Positions 34,241 to 47,478 of a stretch of 64,000 nucleotides of DNA are shown piece after piece. The stretch covers positions 6,324,001-6,388,000 of the forward strand of contig JAYKYS010000011.1 in NCBI GenBank assembly GCA_036924285.1. Reading direction: 5' to 3'. The first letter of the stretch is position 1. The number at the start of each line of letters is the position of its first letter. Both the position numbers and the translations under genes were made by a program. The notes under the pieces are model-generated. The model saw nothing but the letters and a program-made list of their open reading frames with translations. It had not been told where the DNA came from and ran no database searches. The stretch comes from Asterella californica (taxonomy: Eukaryota; Streptophyta; Marchantiopsida; Marchantiales; Aytoniaceae).

Positions 34241-35606
34241 TGTCATGTCGGATATTGCGTGAAAGATGTCTAGGAAAATACGAGGTTCTTGGCTGTGGAG
34301 ATGTTGCGTGCTGAAACAAAGACAAGACAGAGAAAAACAACCATGGAAACGAATGCTGCGATATATACCAACTCCAAATGTATGTACACTGCCGGTGACT
34401 CAACACCAAGGAGACTCCAAACCCAAGGAGACTCCAAACAAGCCGTTTGGAGTTCCCCTTGCAAAACCACGCAAGAAATTTGGTCGTAGGTTGCAAAAAA
34501 CTGACGTAAATGGACTCCCTGCGGCTCAAACTCGCTCACCTCATCCAAACCAACAATCCAATCCACGTTTTGTCTTCTCCTATGCGTAGATGAAGACTCC
34601 CTGGTCACGTAGGCACCAAGAACAAAGAGCTTGGCACACCGATCGCGATGAACAACTCAATTTTAGGTCGCAAGCGATGAAAAACTTGACGCAAGCGCTT
34701 CCCTGCGAGCCAATTTTACTCAGAACTCCTGAACCGCCCGATGAAACTTGATATCATCTTCAATTTTCTGTAGAACTCGGTGTTCTGATCTCGATGGATC
34801 CAAGGACAACAAGTTTGGACTCTGGAACCATCCGAACGGTCCAACTCTCCTTCACAGGTAACTGAAATCTCCAAATCTTCTTCATGCGTCTCAATTTCTC
34901 TCAGTACATATCCCCCGATCCGTCCCTTCCCAAACCGTCTTAACCTGTGCGTAGCCTGCACAGATCTGAACCCAACGACGCCTTACGCGCTTGCATTGGA
35001 ACTCCAAATCTCCTGAACCGTCCGCTTACAAGTCGCATGTACAAGCTAGCCCCTTAAACAGTCCCATTGTATCAATCTCTGTACGTATGAAGTTCTCTGT
35101 GATAATAATAATGAAGCAGGCCCCTTGCGTCTTTGATATAACGCCTGAAGTCTCAAATACCCAGTCAACAAGTAAACTAAGGCCTAGTTTGATTTTTTCT
35201 TCTTTCGAGTCGCATAACTTCTTCAATAGACGTCCAAACGAAATAAACAAGGTGCCTATGAAAAGCTGACAACGAGCTCTACCCATCGATGTGATGAAAG
35301 AAATGATCCGAAGTTGTGCCAAAAGCTCGTAAGCTGAGGCCTAGCTTGTTTTCTCTATCTTTCGAGTCTTGTAACTTCTCCACTAGGCGTCCAAACGAAG
35401 TAGACAAAGTGCCTATGGAGTGCTGACAATGAGCTCTATCCACTGATGCGATGAAAGTGGAGATCCAAAATAGTGTCAAAAACCCGTAAGCTGGGGCCTA
35501 GCTTGTTTTCTCCATCTTTCAAGTCTTGTAACTTCTCCACTATGCGTCCAAACGAAGTAGAAAAAGTGCTTATGGAGTGCTGACTATGAGCTCTATCCAC
35601 TGATAA
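34241..35606 (-). repeat. RE2 LTR, copy C, truncated at its start
   Basis: In minus orientation it ends CAATATCCGACATGACA at 34241, matching the end of LTR B, and runs back through the three tandem units (35160-35600). It stops abruptly at about 35606, about 130 bp short of the LTR start. The next sequence inside is not RE2 internal DNA, so this is a solo or 3' LTR. Confidence 0.85.
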
Positions 35607-36105
35607 TAGAGCTATCAAGAGATTTAAGAAATGTGCTCTCTTGGAATTGAACATCATGGGGAAAGAGACAACATTATTTTTCGTCATTATTTTTCGTCCG
35701 CTATCTTCCACAGGAAAGATCTTTTGGTAGTATAAGAGAAACTCTGATGTGAACAATTCATTCATGCAAGATATTCTAACCAGTGATATGCTATTGCACT
35801 TGTAAAAATATCTTGAATTTATGTACATATCTTCTTCTATCAACTCCAGGCTGAGCGGAGGGTTAGTTCAGACCTCGAGAAGAACTTATTTAACTCAAGA
35901 TCTCACTTCCAGTACTTCTATCTACAGGAATTAAGTTTCTACGTAGGGACTGCTACATGTTTGTCATGGTGGAGAGATCACGCTTGCAATAGATTCCTAC
36001 CGCAGCTAGCTAATTTGGACTCTGCTTGCCAGTCGCACTTCCGAAGACAATCTGAGTTCAACCTGATTGTCTTCAGGCCTTCGAGGATCGGAATAAAAAG
36101 CTCAA
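35607..36105. other. No gene recognised
   Basis: Gap between the truncated RE2 LTR and the downstream edge of the P450 duplication. No domain or repeat was recognised. Confidence 0.4.
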
Positions 36106-36190
36106 TGGATTTCATCCTAGAAGAACAAGCCAGTCGTTACACTTGGACGACTACGGTAGCGTAGTCGATGGTGGTATTGGAACCGCAACA

Positions 36191-38245
36191 TCATTGAGGA
36201 CGGCTATAATAGACATCCAACGAAGGTAGTCTGGGAACAGCACGAAGTTGGAGAGGGTACTTGGGTCGGAGGACCAAGCCGTATTTATCTTCGTTGCTGA
36301 TGTCGAATGGTTTCATTCCAGGAGGCGGATGGAGATTGAAGCCGTGTACCAAACAGGCAATGGCGCGCTGAACCATGATCTGCCCGAGGTTAATTCCCAC
36401 GCACTTTCTTCTACCGGCCCCGAATGGCAAGTACTTGAAGTTGTTCCCAAGGATAGATATGGAAGAGTTCAAGAAGCGTTCAGGGATGAATTCATCGGCT
36501 TTGTCCCATAGCTCTGGATCTAGATTTTGTTCTCGGGCAACTACCTACTTACTAGGTAATTACTCTTGCGTTAATTACACTTCCTGTGCTAAGTATTTTC
36601 GAGGTCTGGATCACGGCCGATAGCCCAGACATTGACGAATACAGAGGTCTTTTTGGGAATCGTGTATGGACCGAGACTGGTCTCGGTTTCATTCATCCGT
36701 GGGAGCAGCAGCGGAAGAGGAGGATACATTCTCAGTACTTCTTTCATCACTGCATCCAAATACGGAAGATTGGGAAGGTCTCCCTCCACCATCGCCCGTC
36801 CTCTGCCCACCACTGTGTCCAGCTCCAACTGCAGCTTGGCCAGGACGTTGGGGTTGCGAACAAGCTCGATCAAAGTCCATTCCACTGTCGTGGCAGATGT
36901 GTCTGTCGCTCCAACCAACATGTCCTGCATTCAAGTCACTCAGTGTCAACCCGCATTCCAATCCACAGGGCTACAAACGTAGACGAAATCCGTAATTCCC
37001 AACTATCACTACTGGGGGTCAGACATCTCAACCTTCTTTCACGTGGTTCAGCTTGTCGGAACTAAGAAGAAAACTAAATTATCTCGTGACTTTACAAGCA
37101 GACATCTTGTTCTATTAGTTAAGCTGCCTTACACTGGTGGTTGCCAATATAGAGGTGTCTGATAGTTTCTCTCCTCCTTCTAAAATAGTAGTACATCAAT
37201 GAAGTCCATATTCTCTGGTTCCAGCTCGGAGTTGCCTCTCTCTGCCTCGCTCCTTTTATGGTCATCCAGCAATTCGCTCAAAATTTGTCTTTGCCTTGCG
37301 TGAAGCTTCCGGAATTCAGAGGTTAAGCCCTGCGGATCTAGCCAGCGCAGATAAGGGAGCAGATCTGATATATTCAGCTTTCCAGCTTATCCACCATGTC
37401 GATCATCAAGCTTTTGAAGTCCTGCAACTCCTTCGTCAATGGAATGTTCTTACCGTAGTAGCGTTTCTTGAAGAGCATCCTGCAAACGACGTTCATAGTC
37501 ATTGTGTGCACGACTTCTCTCACGACGAACGGCTTCCCATTTTTTGTTGTACCCATGATATCTTTTAGCATTTCTCCCTGTTCGTCAAAGCGGATCTGCA
37601 AAACATGTTCCGACCTCATAAGTGATCATGGAACTGACTGAAGGGGAGAAAACAGTGTCAGGCTTTGTTTTGTGATGCTAAAGTTGAAGTGAGATATGTC
37701 ACACACCTTCATCGAGTTGCTGACTTTAGAAGCAGCAAGAAGCTCCGTAGTGCAGACTTTCTGAATCTTCTTCAGTGTTGGAGTGTAAGCGGCAAAGGCC
37801 ATATTCGAGGCTCCGAAACCGATATACGTGGCATTTGAATACAGAATTGCATCATGCGCTCGAGATGCAAATTCTTCGTCTTTCTCTCGCATTAGAGCTT
37901 CGGCAACTTCGGCCGACGCAATAACAACTACAGGCAGGGACCCAAGTCTAAGGTGAATCACAGGCCCATACTTGTGCGACAAATCGGCAAATACTTTGTG
38001 CAGTTCCGTCCCCGAGATAGGATAGCCCCGATAATCGGTAAGTTTGTAGGTCCTGGAGGCAGTTTGGAGTGGCCTAGAAAAATTTTATGCACGATAAGTA
38101 AGAGCAGTGTGCTGGCAAACACGACGGTTATCCACGTAGTAGGTACAGGCAAGTGCGCCTTCAGGTCGCTCACCATGTTCAACCCTTTGAGAGCAAGAAG
38201 CTGCTCATGAAGAAAAGAAGACACCCGACTGTGAAGACTGTCCAT
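36191..38245 (-). pseudogene. Cytochrome P450 pseudogene (tandem copy 1)
   Basis: This is a copy of the intact P450 at 47479-49443 with the same three-exon plan. Exon 1 starts MDSLHSRVSSFLHEQ at 38245 and is frameshifted by a one-base deletion near 38014. Exon 2 has a one-base deletion near 37387. Exon 3 carries a 92-bp insertion (36519-36610) flanked by a repeated TCTGGA. The I-helix motif is GATDT instead of AGTDT, while the EVLR helix and the heme-binding FGAGRRKCVG remain. The homology block spans about 36106-38437. No functional enzyme can be made without restoring three separate breaks. Sequence similarity outside the breaks is very high, so inactivation is recent. Confidence 0.93.
36513..36610. 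repeat. 92-bp insertion with 6-bp duplication in P450 copy 1
   Basis: Compared with the intact copy (near 47800-47812), 36519-36610 is extra. The insert is bounded by TCTGGA at 36513-36518 and at 36605-36610, as expected of a target-site duplication. It has no coding potential. It could be a tiny non-autonomous transposon or a templated repair insertion. Confidence 0.8.
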
Positions 38246-38446
38246 TTTTGCTGCTCAGAGTTTCAGTCTTAAAGCGTACTGCATCTCTCGCAGCTGTCGC
38301 AAATTCTGTACTCTACTGTAAGCTGAAGGAAAAATCTACCATCAGTCTCGAGCGCTCTCCTTCTATAGCATGAAAATGAATCCATCCCTTAGGAAGCAGA
38401 CGGACCAGTCTGTCTGCCTTCCTCCCAAGTTAAGTGCACATTGGTC

Positions 38447-38842
38447 CGCATCGTTATGCCATTTGGCACATAACTCGATCCAGATCGAGAAAATGTCTGC
38501 AAGCCCATGACGTGATACTCTCATGCTCTCTTGAAGATCACAGCCATGAATCTCCCAATCAGTCGAATTGGGCAGTTGGTTGAGTAGAACATCAAACCAG
38601 GCTCCAATTGCAAGTTAGAGTCAGATGCTTCGAGCTCTAGAACTTCAACTTTTTCCAATTCACTTGTCCACATTGGCCTATCTGAGAAAACCCAATTTTG
38701 AACTCTCAAAACCGAATGATAAAACGGCAGTGTAACGCACAAAATGCACACCTTCAGCGAAGTAACAAAATCCCAACCCATCGTGAGTGCTCCACAAATC
38801 GAGTTGGAAAGTGCATAATCACTCTTTCGAGCGAAATGAAAA
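38447..38842 (-). repeat. Copy of the 50.4-kb segment, inverted
   Basis: The reverse complement of this interval aligns closely to 50424-50813. Both copies can encode NWVFSDRPMWTSELEKVEVL and LEASDSNLQLEPGL in the shared strand. The peptide is not from a family I recognise. It lies just upstream of the P450 pseudogene's 5' end. Confidence 0.8.
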
Positions 38843-38849
38843 ACTCTTG

Positions 38850-41800
38850 GGCGTTAGCCAATCGAAAGCCGAACAAAGCTTCAATATTCTGAGACGAGAC
38901 CGTAAAAGAGTTTGTGTACATAGCAATTTTGAAACTTTTGAGAATGAGTCTAGACCGTGAAGTCGAAAGAGGCTGACAATAACCACTACTGCCTTGCGAG
39001 TTACCCTATCACACAACCACCAACCTGCCATATTCAGATAATGAAAAATCAGCCAAAAATGACCTGTACATGCAGCGTTGGAAAGTTTTTGGTTTCCTCA
39101 ATCTGAAACCTCTTTCAGAGTTCTGAAGATTTACTGTCACTTCAAACCATGACTAGTTAAACTATGATCGAATGTTAAAGAGATACATATCAAAAGTTAA
39201 CATTTAGCTTTAAGACACCAAGACTTCAACCTTGTTCTACAACGAGGAACCGTAAGCAACTTGCCTTGCTGGAGGTGGGACACTTTGACCTTGTAGGTGC
39301 AGCCACACTCTAGTGTAGTCAATCACCTGAACTACGAGATAATAACAAAGAACGAGAACGCAACATGATAAAATCCAACACTACACTTTAAACCCGAAAG
39401 CTTAACAGTGCGGTACAGATATTTCTACACTGTCACAAAGCGCTTGGGTTTTGAACATGATTTAGCAAGACAGATCAAAAGTTAACAAGGCGAACAAACA
39501 GGACGTGTACATTATGCGAACAAAAGGTGATGTGAAATGTCACAAACTTTTCCGGCGGGCGACCTATGCATTGAGTGAGAGAAGACTATATTTGTTATTG
39601 ACAGAATACCTGAATACTTCTTGGCAACCGCCATTGCAAAGTCAGATGGGTGAAAATGCTTGCAGAAATGTCGTTAAAACCTCTCTAACGTCCGAGCCTC
39701 TGTCCCTAACTCGTGGGTAATTTACACCAGCCGGTCCATTGGCTGGAGCACCAACAACGAAAAACAGCGACATGGGGATTACTTCCACCATAGTCGTCTG
39801 ATCAACAGTAATAAGACTTCTTCTTAATGCACATTATACTTATTCAGTCACAAATTATATACGATGTCAAGGTACGAGACATCCCATACGGTGGAACATG
39901 TCTCTAGAAAAATACTCAAGTGAAATTTTCACAAAAAGCTGCACCCGAGCTTACCAAGCTAAGCAAGAGCTAAACTAAGACTGAGTTAGACAAGGCTAAA
40001 GTATCACTTTGAAGAAGAGTGAGAGTAGCAGAATGCAGAGCTCGTTGAGGAGAGTGACCTCATGTCTTCAACTGTGAGAAATAGCGTTCTATGCAATAGT
40101 TGGTGTAGGTTATAAGTTATGAAAAATATGAAAAAGAGAAATCCGCCGATTCTGGCTCGTGACTTGGATCCATAATCTGAAGGTATAAGTGCGTATGTGT
40201 TAGTGAGTACAATAGTTTTGACTCTTCATTCATTAAAAATGGAGCTATACAAAAAAGTTGACGTAAAGAAAGTTAGTAAAGAATGTAAAGATAACTTCCA
40301 TTCGGTTTTATGTATGAGTTTTAGTTCTCTTGCTATATTAGAACAGATGCAATTTTCAATGATAGAGGCGTCCACCTAGGAAGAAGAGGTCTCAAGATCA
40401 AATCATCTTAGCATGTATTCTTATTCTGATCTGTTGATATCTGGATGGAGTCTATGTTAGATATGTAGCTACGTCCTGCATTTCTTAGTGTCTTACATGA
40501 AAGGTGAAGAGCTACGAGAATGTATTTATGGATGAAAGATTGATCTGAGTTTTGGATCTTTCATTTCAGATTCAAGAAATGGAAGATCAAAGTTCACTAC
40601 ATCCATCGCACTCACTTTCGATTGTGATTCGTTGTCTACTTTGGTGATGAGAGAATGAGAGAATGATGGACTTGCAGACTCTATGATCTTGCCAATCGTC
40701 ACATACGAGGAAATTGGAATCTGAATGTGTACATCTTACTTTGACGGGTGAATGGACCTAAACTTTCTACCCAACGTCTCTTTCAACGTTTGGGTTGATA
40801 TCAAATGTCACTGACAACGAAAAATCAACCATCGTGCGTGGATTGCGACGAACTTTGGTGAGGAATATTGTAATCAAGTGATCACTTCATCATTCTCTTT
40901 TGTCGTGTCTTTCATCGTAGATCGATTCAAAGTCATCATCTTGACTTTGTATTGAACCTTGAGTATTCTCATGTCATCGTTATCTTTATCGCTTGACAAG
41001 GGTGATTATCTTCTGTTAAGGTTGGGTTGTGAAGTATTTTGGTTCTAACTTTGAGGGTGTTCTAGAATTACAACTCGAGCTATAGTGCCAAGTAGGAGAT
41101 AAAGTGATCTCCAATATCTTTCCTCATTGGTCCATCTTCGATCAGTCAAGTTCATCCAAGTTCCAAAGACAGTTTTGGAGTTTCGAAGATCTTCTCGAGC
41201 GTCATGGGTGGAGTGTAAGGTTTGTTGGCTCTCGAGCTGGGCTACAATCAATAGTGGAAATCGATCGATTTGAGCTTTGATCGAGGTGTTATGATCATTC
41301 AAAGTCAAGGAGATCGAATCAATATCTCGAGTTACTTTTCCATGTGTCTTGAGAGTTTGAGAGATGATCTTTCAGTACTGTTAAGAGAATTGTATAGTTG
41401 ACGCAGGGCTGGTTGCACTGATGTAAAATAGTCTTACGTTTGGGTTGGATTTGACTTCAAAATGATCTACTGAAGTTGGCTGTGGGAGTAAGTAAAAGTA
41501 AAGTAATAAGTAGATAAAAGTAAAACCGTTTTGTTTGGATTCAAGGGTTGAGTTGTTCCATGAGCATGAGATCTTTGAGTGAAACTTTCTAGGATTAGAA
41601 TATTTCGTACTAGTTTACTACATGCAAAATTTCAGCTCATTTGGTTAAGAGAAGGTGTAAGGGTCATGGATTTTAGCCATCGAGGTATGTAAAGCTCATA
41701 AGTTAACACAGACAAAAGACTTGGTCCATTGATTTTGGATCTGAAGCTGGAATTTTAGAGAGTGGTAGTGAGAGACTAGCGAGAATTTCCTGTGAAGTTT

Positions 41801-42190
41801 GAGTCCAGTTGGAAGTTCGAGTTGGGAGCAAGAGGTTCTTGAAGTTCAGTTTACAGCGTGGTGGGTTTCGAAAGAGAAAACTGATTTCTCTCACTTGGTT
41901 GGCTTTGAACAAACGACTTCGGGTTTAGAGATGGAACTTCTTGGAGGTGCTTCAAGTGAGATGAAGGAGCTATGTTGTGAATTTGGTACAGAAATCATAC
42001 TCAGATAAGACTCCACACTTATGTTTATCATGTATGAATCCTTCTTGTACTTAGAATAAGGTTGGCATCCCGATTGTGTTTGTGGTGCACGTGTGTTACA
42101 CTTGAGGTCAAGTTAGGTCAATAGAAACCAAAACAAAGCCTAATAGATTGGATACTGAGGGCATAAGTATTTCATCGAGTAAGTCTTAAG
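38850..42190. other. No recognised gene; probably old transposon sequence
   Basis: No ORF above 87 codons and no motif was recognised in 3.3 kb. A segment at 41560-41900 with runs such as TTTCAGCTCATTTGG resembles retroelement non-coding DNA, but no second copy was seen. tRNA genes were not noticed. Confidence 0.4.
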
Positions 42191-42195
42191 TCTCG

Positions 42196-42590
42196 TTGTA
42201 TCTCTCTACAACTAGATATCTCGTGTATTCTCATATCAAATTTCACATTCTACGACATGGAGGAGAACCAGATCCGCATGAGTTTATTTGTATTGTAGTG
42301 CAGATAGATGCATCAGTGGCGATTACTCGGAAAGCAGCACGTGCTCTAGAGCCTCATAGAGCATCAATGGAGTTGGATCCACAAAGAGGAGAGGCTAGTA
42401 GACAGGCTAAGTTTCCTCAGTCATTTATATTATCAGAGGCGCTTATGACCTCTTCTATGGTTCTTATCATTCTACCGATTGTGTAGATCAATTAGGTGCA
42501 CAAAGGTCACACAGTGGAGCAGAGACAAGTCAGTTTTCAAGATCCACAGATGCACAACACATTGTTGAGGACGACCACGTTTATCTTACG
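42196..42590 (+). pseudogene. RE3 Gag linker fragment
   Basis: The frame 42196-42486 reads IDASVAITRKAARALEPHRA and QAKFPQSFILSEAL, matching the minus-strand linker at 21101-20616. It has no start of its own and ends in unrelated sequence before the inverted LTR. Confidence 0.72.
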
Positions 42591-42599
42591 GGCTCCTAA

Positions 42600-43640
42600 C
42601 ACACACTCCACACCGTGACACCTCCGTTTGCTCTCCGCTCCGCTCCGCTAGGGTAGGAGAGGAACTGGTACTCATACTCGAATTGCACCAAAAGAGGCTC
42701 AGATACACCAAAATCTGACGTAAAACAGCTCACGAGTGCACACGGACAACCAAAAATCTGATGTAAATGAGCAAGAACACCCAAAGCTAATCCGAAAACA
42801 CCACAAGAGGTTTGTGAATGCACAATTCACACTTCGCAACCAACCACTACTACAAGAAAACTCACAAACTCGAGTTTCTACTCGAAATTGCACAAAAATC
42901 TTACATAAGTAACCTTTTTGCACTTTCGGCATACACGGCAGCGAACTTCAATATGCTATAACTTCGTCGATGCTCGACCAAACTCCTCAAAATTTGATGC
43001 ACTGGAATCGTCTCTCCCACGGACTTCCAGTGAGTCCACTCTGATCTGACATTGACAAATACTTCGTCTGCCACGTCTAAAGACACATTCCGATTCGAAC
43101 AGATCACTTCAAGAACATTTCACAAAATTTCTACAGCGCTTCGGCATGAGAGAAAATCCACAATCAACCCCACAACAGCATTCGATCCACGAACAGTAAG
43201 GTATCATGTGTCCACACACAGCTCGATCGAAGGTACCAGCAATCGAACACTAACGACAACATCCGAAGATACTAGTGGACGATTTCATATAAGCGAGCTC
43301 TTATTGAACTCCGCTTCGACCTGCACTGAGTTCTTCGAGTAATCTCAACAGAGAAATTATCATCTCCACAATGTTCTCACGACAACAACGATTACTCACA
43401 AAATGGTCAAACCAAACTCACTCTATGCTCGAAAAGAATCTAGGTTACACTCAACAAGACTATCCATCATAGCCAAGAGCTTGAAGGCTTAACTCGAAGA
43501 ACTAAGGCCTCAAGCCTTACCTGCGAAGTATACCCCTAGTGGGCTATCCTAATAATTCGTCCTAACGGCACTAACGACCCTATCGAGATTAGCCACTCCG
43601 CACTCGGTCAACCTAATCGAGGTGCCAAACTGACATGACA
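42600..43640 (-). repeat. RE3-type LTR, minus orientation
   Basis: Minus orientation start TGTCATGTCAGTTTGGCACC at 43640; matches the plus LTR at 33129-33990. It lies between a plus-strand Gag fragment and plus-strand integrase, so it looks like a solo LTR inserted into an RE3 relic or a rearranged junction. Confidence 0.7.
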
Positions 43641-44890
43641 AAGTCTGATAAGTATGTCATGTCTACGCCGGAGGAGATCTTTGATGCAGTTGGGCCATGC
43701 AAAGATATTCGGTACATTGGATCTTCAAGCATGATACTGTTGTGATGGTTACGAAATATCTGCATACTAGCATCGTGGTGGACATGGTTAGTGCTAAGGA
43801 GCGCATTCGTGTTCGTCAGCAAGCCAAGAGGTTTTTGTGTGAAGAGAAACATGTTCTTCAAGTTTCGACGGGTGATAGGGTGCGTGTTGTACCACATCCA
43901 TCATAGAGAGCAAAAGTAGTGCGACATACCCATAAGGAGTTAGTGCATTTTGGAATGAAGCACACGTATAGCTTACTCCAAAGATAATATTGATGGCGCG
44001 ATATGTACATCGATGTGCAACAGTTTGTGACACGATGTGTGATCTGTGATCGAGTACGAGCATCATTATGCTCTTACTCCACGGTTACACTCCTTCTTGA
44101 TTATAGAGTTGGAGTTTGGACTTTTTGGAACCTTTATTGTTGACCGTATGACACAACCGATACGTGTTGATGATGATGGAGCACTTCTCCAAGTGGATTG
44201 ACTTGGTGGCACTCGAGACAAGAAAAGTAACGGTGTAGTCTATACTTTCTTAGATCGAGTGTTGAGTCATTTTCGTGCACCAGCCGAAGTTGATTGACGA
44301 GAGTACAGTGTTTCATGATGAGTTTCAAGCCTTGTGTCAAATGTTGATTGATTACCGTACTACGTCTTGCGATCACCTTGAGGTTGATGGCTTGGCAGAA
44401 GGAGTTGTTCAAATGATGAAGAGAAGATTGCGCAAGTATGTCTTGCAGAAAGATCATGATGGAAACTGGGATCTTCAGTTACTATGGTTGGTTATGGATT
44501 ATCGTTTCAGTCGACAGCATCATTGGCATCTTCCTCATCATACTTTCTACTATATGATCAAGAACCAGATGTACCTACGGTCATTCGGCGCAATTCTACT
44601 AAGGATGTGAATCTTGATGATTCGAGTATGTGAGTGAGAGTATGTTCTCAACAAGTTGAGACGTTTCAGCGAGTTATGTCGATGATATTTGAGATGACTA
44701 CAAGATGCACTATATTACGAGTGTGTGATACGTTATCATCTGGTGTTCTCGTGTTAGAGGGCCATGATGATGTAAGTTGGAAGGATCATGCGTGTAATTG
44801 CATGCCATGTTATTTTTCTAACATTGACGGTTATGTGGATCGAAGCTTGACGACTATACGTGCAGGCTTGAGGTGTATGTTATGTGGTGC
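43641..44890 (+). pseudogene. RE3 integrase remnant with degraded PHD-finger start
   Basis: Broken plus-strand frames carry the integrase zinc-binding region (HKELVHFGMKHTYSLL, later VTRCVICDRV), the region of the catalytic Glu (EVDGLAEGVVQMMKRRLRKY, 44395-44450) and the C-terminal part (SQQVETFQRVMSM; CMPCYFSNIDG; CMLCGAS). The first two catalytic Asp residues are not readable. After CMLCGAS the sequence runs straight into LTR-like DNA, so the PHD finger is cut after its first Cys pair. Confidence 0.8.
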
Positions 44891-45195
44891 CAGTAGTTCC
44901 GGTAGTGTCGTTAGTACTGTTAGCAGATTTTCTTGGGTTGAGATCACCAAGGAGTATATTTCGAGTTGGAGCTTGTAGTCTCTAATCTTTTCTCGTCTTC
45001 AAGCTCATAGTTATGATAGATGCGCTTAATGAGTAAAACTTGGATTTTTTGCAATCACAAAGTGGGTTGGCTTGATTCTTAAGTGATCTGTTGCCGGTTA
45101 GCAAGTGCTTATGCATATGTTATCAGATAATTGTGGTATGATTGTTATGTGTATGTGACTTGTAACTTAGACAACGATGTGTATGTGCTCGACAA
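44891..45195 (+). repeat. RE3-related LTR fragment
   Basis: Matches the reverse complement of about 30930-31300, sharing GTTGAGATCACCAAGGAGTA and TGATAGATGCGCTTA. It fuses to the integrase frame at about 44890, marking a deletion or recombination joint. Confidence 0.7.
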
Positions 45196-47400
45196 ATAAT
45201 GAGTGGTTTAGCAAGACAAACCATTCCTTTCTTTTTTGTGTAGTGTAATTTCCGAAAAAGAATAGTTTCAAGTTATAATTGCTTTAGGTTTTCTAGAACG
45301 GAAGACTCTTACAATAAGAACCCTTGAGCGTTCCAGACATCAGTCATCACGCATAAAATATTTCTTTTCACGAATAGGAATTACGTTGTAACAATTATAA
45401 GATTTGGAGTGGTTTTACAGTTTCATGTGAGCTTACGTTATGAGATAGACTTACGTTTCGGTGTGAGCTTACGGTTTTGAAACTTAAATACGGATGAGTA
45501 TTCGAATTAAGACCAAAATGAAATATAGATAACTAGTGAGATTCTAAATCAAAAATGTTTTAAATAATACATAAGCCATAACACGAGTAAATTTCAAATA
45601 TAGGCTACAAAAAGCGTCGAATTTAGCAGTGAGTTCCACGGTTTAAGGATTTAGAGATTTAGCTGACATAAATGTATTATAATCAATGAACATGATTGAT
45701 AATTAGTCTTTAACAATCAATTAGATTTATTTCAAGTTTATATGTATTAGTTATAGAAAAGATATTTTTTCATATCATTTTCAGTTTTTACTAACGTTCA
45801 CCTTGTTTTAGTTTTTTATATTGAGAAAATTAATTCCACATAAAGAAGTGTGATTACATTTCTTGGAAACGCCTCACAATCTAATTTCTTGAAAATACAT
45901 TGTAAGAACATTAAGTTTTTCAAGTTCCAGAAGAACTGCGATATGTTCACCAAGTTTTGGCAGTCTCAAGAGTCTGTACGTTTGCAAGAGTATCTCATGC
46001 CAAATATGACCAAAGAAAAAAGAATAGGAAATGTAGCATGACCAAAAGAAAACCAACCTCTTGAATTCAAATATATAGAAAATAGTCAGAGTTTAATATA
46101 TATCTTTAAGTGATGGAAAAATGTTAGAAAATGTTTATGAACTTCAAGCATTTCAAGAATTTATCAATTGCAGAATCAAGAATGATTTTTGTATAATTAT
46201 ATCACTAATAAGTACTTTTAAGGATTATGTCCTTAGGATTGTTACAACTAAATTATCCGTTCAGTTAGTAGATTAACCGACAATAAATTTAGAGAGTTAT
46301 TAAATAAGAGGTTAACAAGCCATAAGTCTTATCACATACAAAGTTCACTAAAAAATTATTTAACTAATATAATATATTACCGGAACAATATCTGACACTA
46401 GCTCCGGATAAGTGCACTCCACTAGTAAAGTGACATCCAACAATCCCAGAAACGGACGCGACTTTATTTATAAGGTGTGTAGGTTGGAGGGAAGTCGCTC
46501 TCTAAATTAGTGTCTTCGCACTTAGCATGGTTTTCCCCTTAACTAGCTGCATATTGGTGAAGCTCGCATTATGACTTGGTCTCCGTTCAGTCTCTGTATT
46601 AGAGTGTGTTCATTTTATTCAGATGAATTATTTTTGCTTCAGAAGGAATCAAATGTTATCTTGGAGTACTTTAGTCACAAATTGAATATTTCCAATACTC
46701 CTCTAAACTTGTAGAGATTGGTTCCATGTTTCGGTTACTGAACGACAAGAGATCATGTAACAGATAACAGTGTTCTCGCAACACTGATTTATCGCCGCTC
46801 AGAGCATTCTTGCTCTGACGATCCCACTCCACAATGCTATTTACTCCGATCCCAAATAGAGACTTACGGGGAATGAAAACTAATCGAAATACATTATCAT
46901 TGACAATTCCAAAGACGTCTTCTACGTCTAACTGGAGTTTCATCTTGTACTTTCAATATGTGAAGTATGTCGTGTCGAATTTCTCCAACATTTAGTGCTG
47001 AACGTGTACGTCATCGCAGATGTGTCGCTAAACTCCTAAAGTTCTATTGAGCACTGCGATCTTTCGAGTAGCATTCTCTGCGCTTAACAATTAAGACTTC
47101 CTCTGTTTGCTCTTTCACCTATGGCTAAGATCTACATGAAACCTTCATTATTGTGCTGAGAAAATAATAACCCGAAGCACTAATATCATATAAAAAAAAG
47201 AGAAAAAATCTGGATGCAAGAGAGAACAAATATGTGTATACTTGTTTACAGAATCATAATAATGAGATAAAACCCATAAGACAAATATTTCTACTTTGGT
47301 ACAAAGGACAAGCTAGGTCTGCGAAAAGACATTAGCCCACATAACTTGAACTAGTTACTGAACGCATATTCACACTATACAGCCTAATTCCAACACTCAA
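45196..47400. other. AT-rich interval, no confirmed gene
   Basis: This is AT-rich sequence downstream of the intact P450. The minus ORF 46943-46671 includes EWDRQSKNALSGDKSVLREH, faintly like copia Gag, but the match is too weak to call. No polyadenylation signal could be assigned with confidence. Confidence 0.45.
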
Positions 47401-47478
47401 TAATTTCATCCGAGAAGAACAAGCAAGTCGTTACACGACAACCGCAGCGTAGTCGATGGTGGTATTGGAACCGCAACA

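Noticed and set aside
33996..34529. 177-codon minus ORF
   Set aside because: Most of it is RE2 LTR sequence, where such frames arise in every copy without a shared start or domain. Only the last part lies in unclassified DNA and lacks a decisive motif.
35436..35843. 135-codon minus ORF
   Set aside because: It spans the RE2 LTR breakpoint and its N-terminal part has no recognisable domain.
46671..46943. Possible copia Gag fragment on the minus strand
   Set aside because: Only a short, weak resemblance around WDRQSKNAL; no other copia part nearby.
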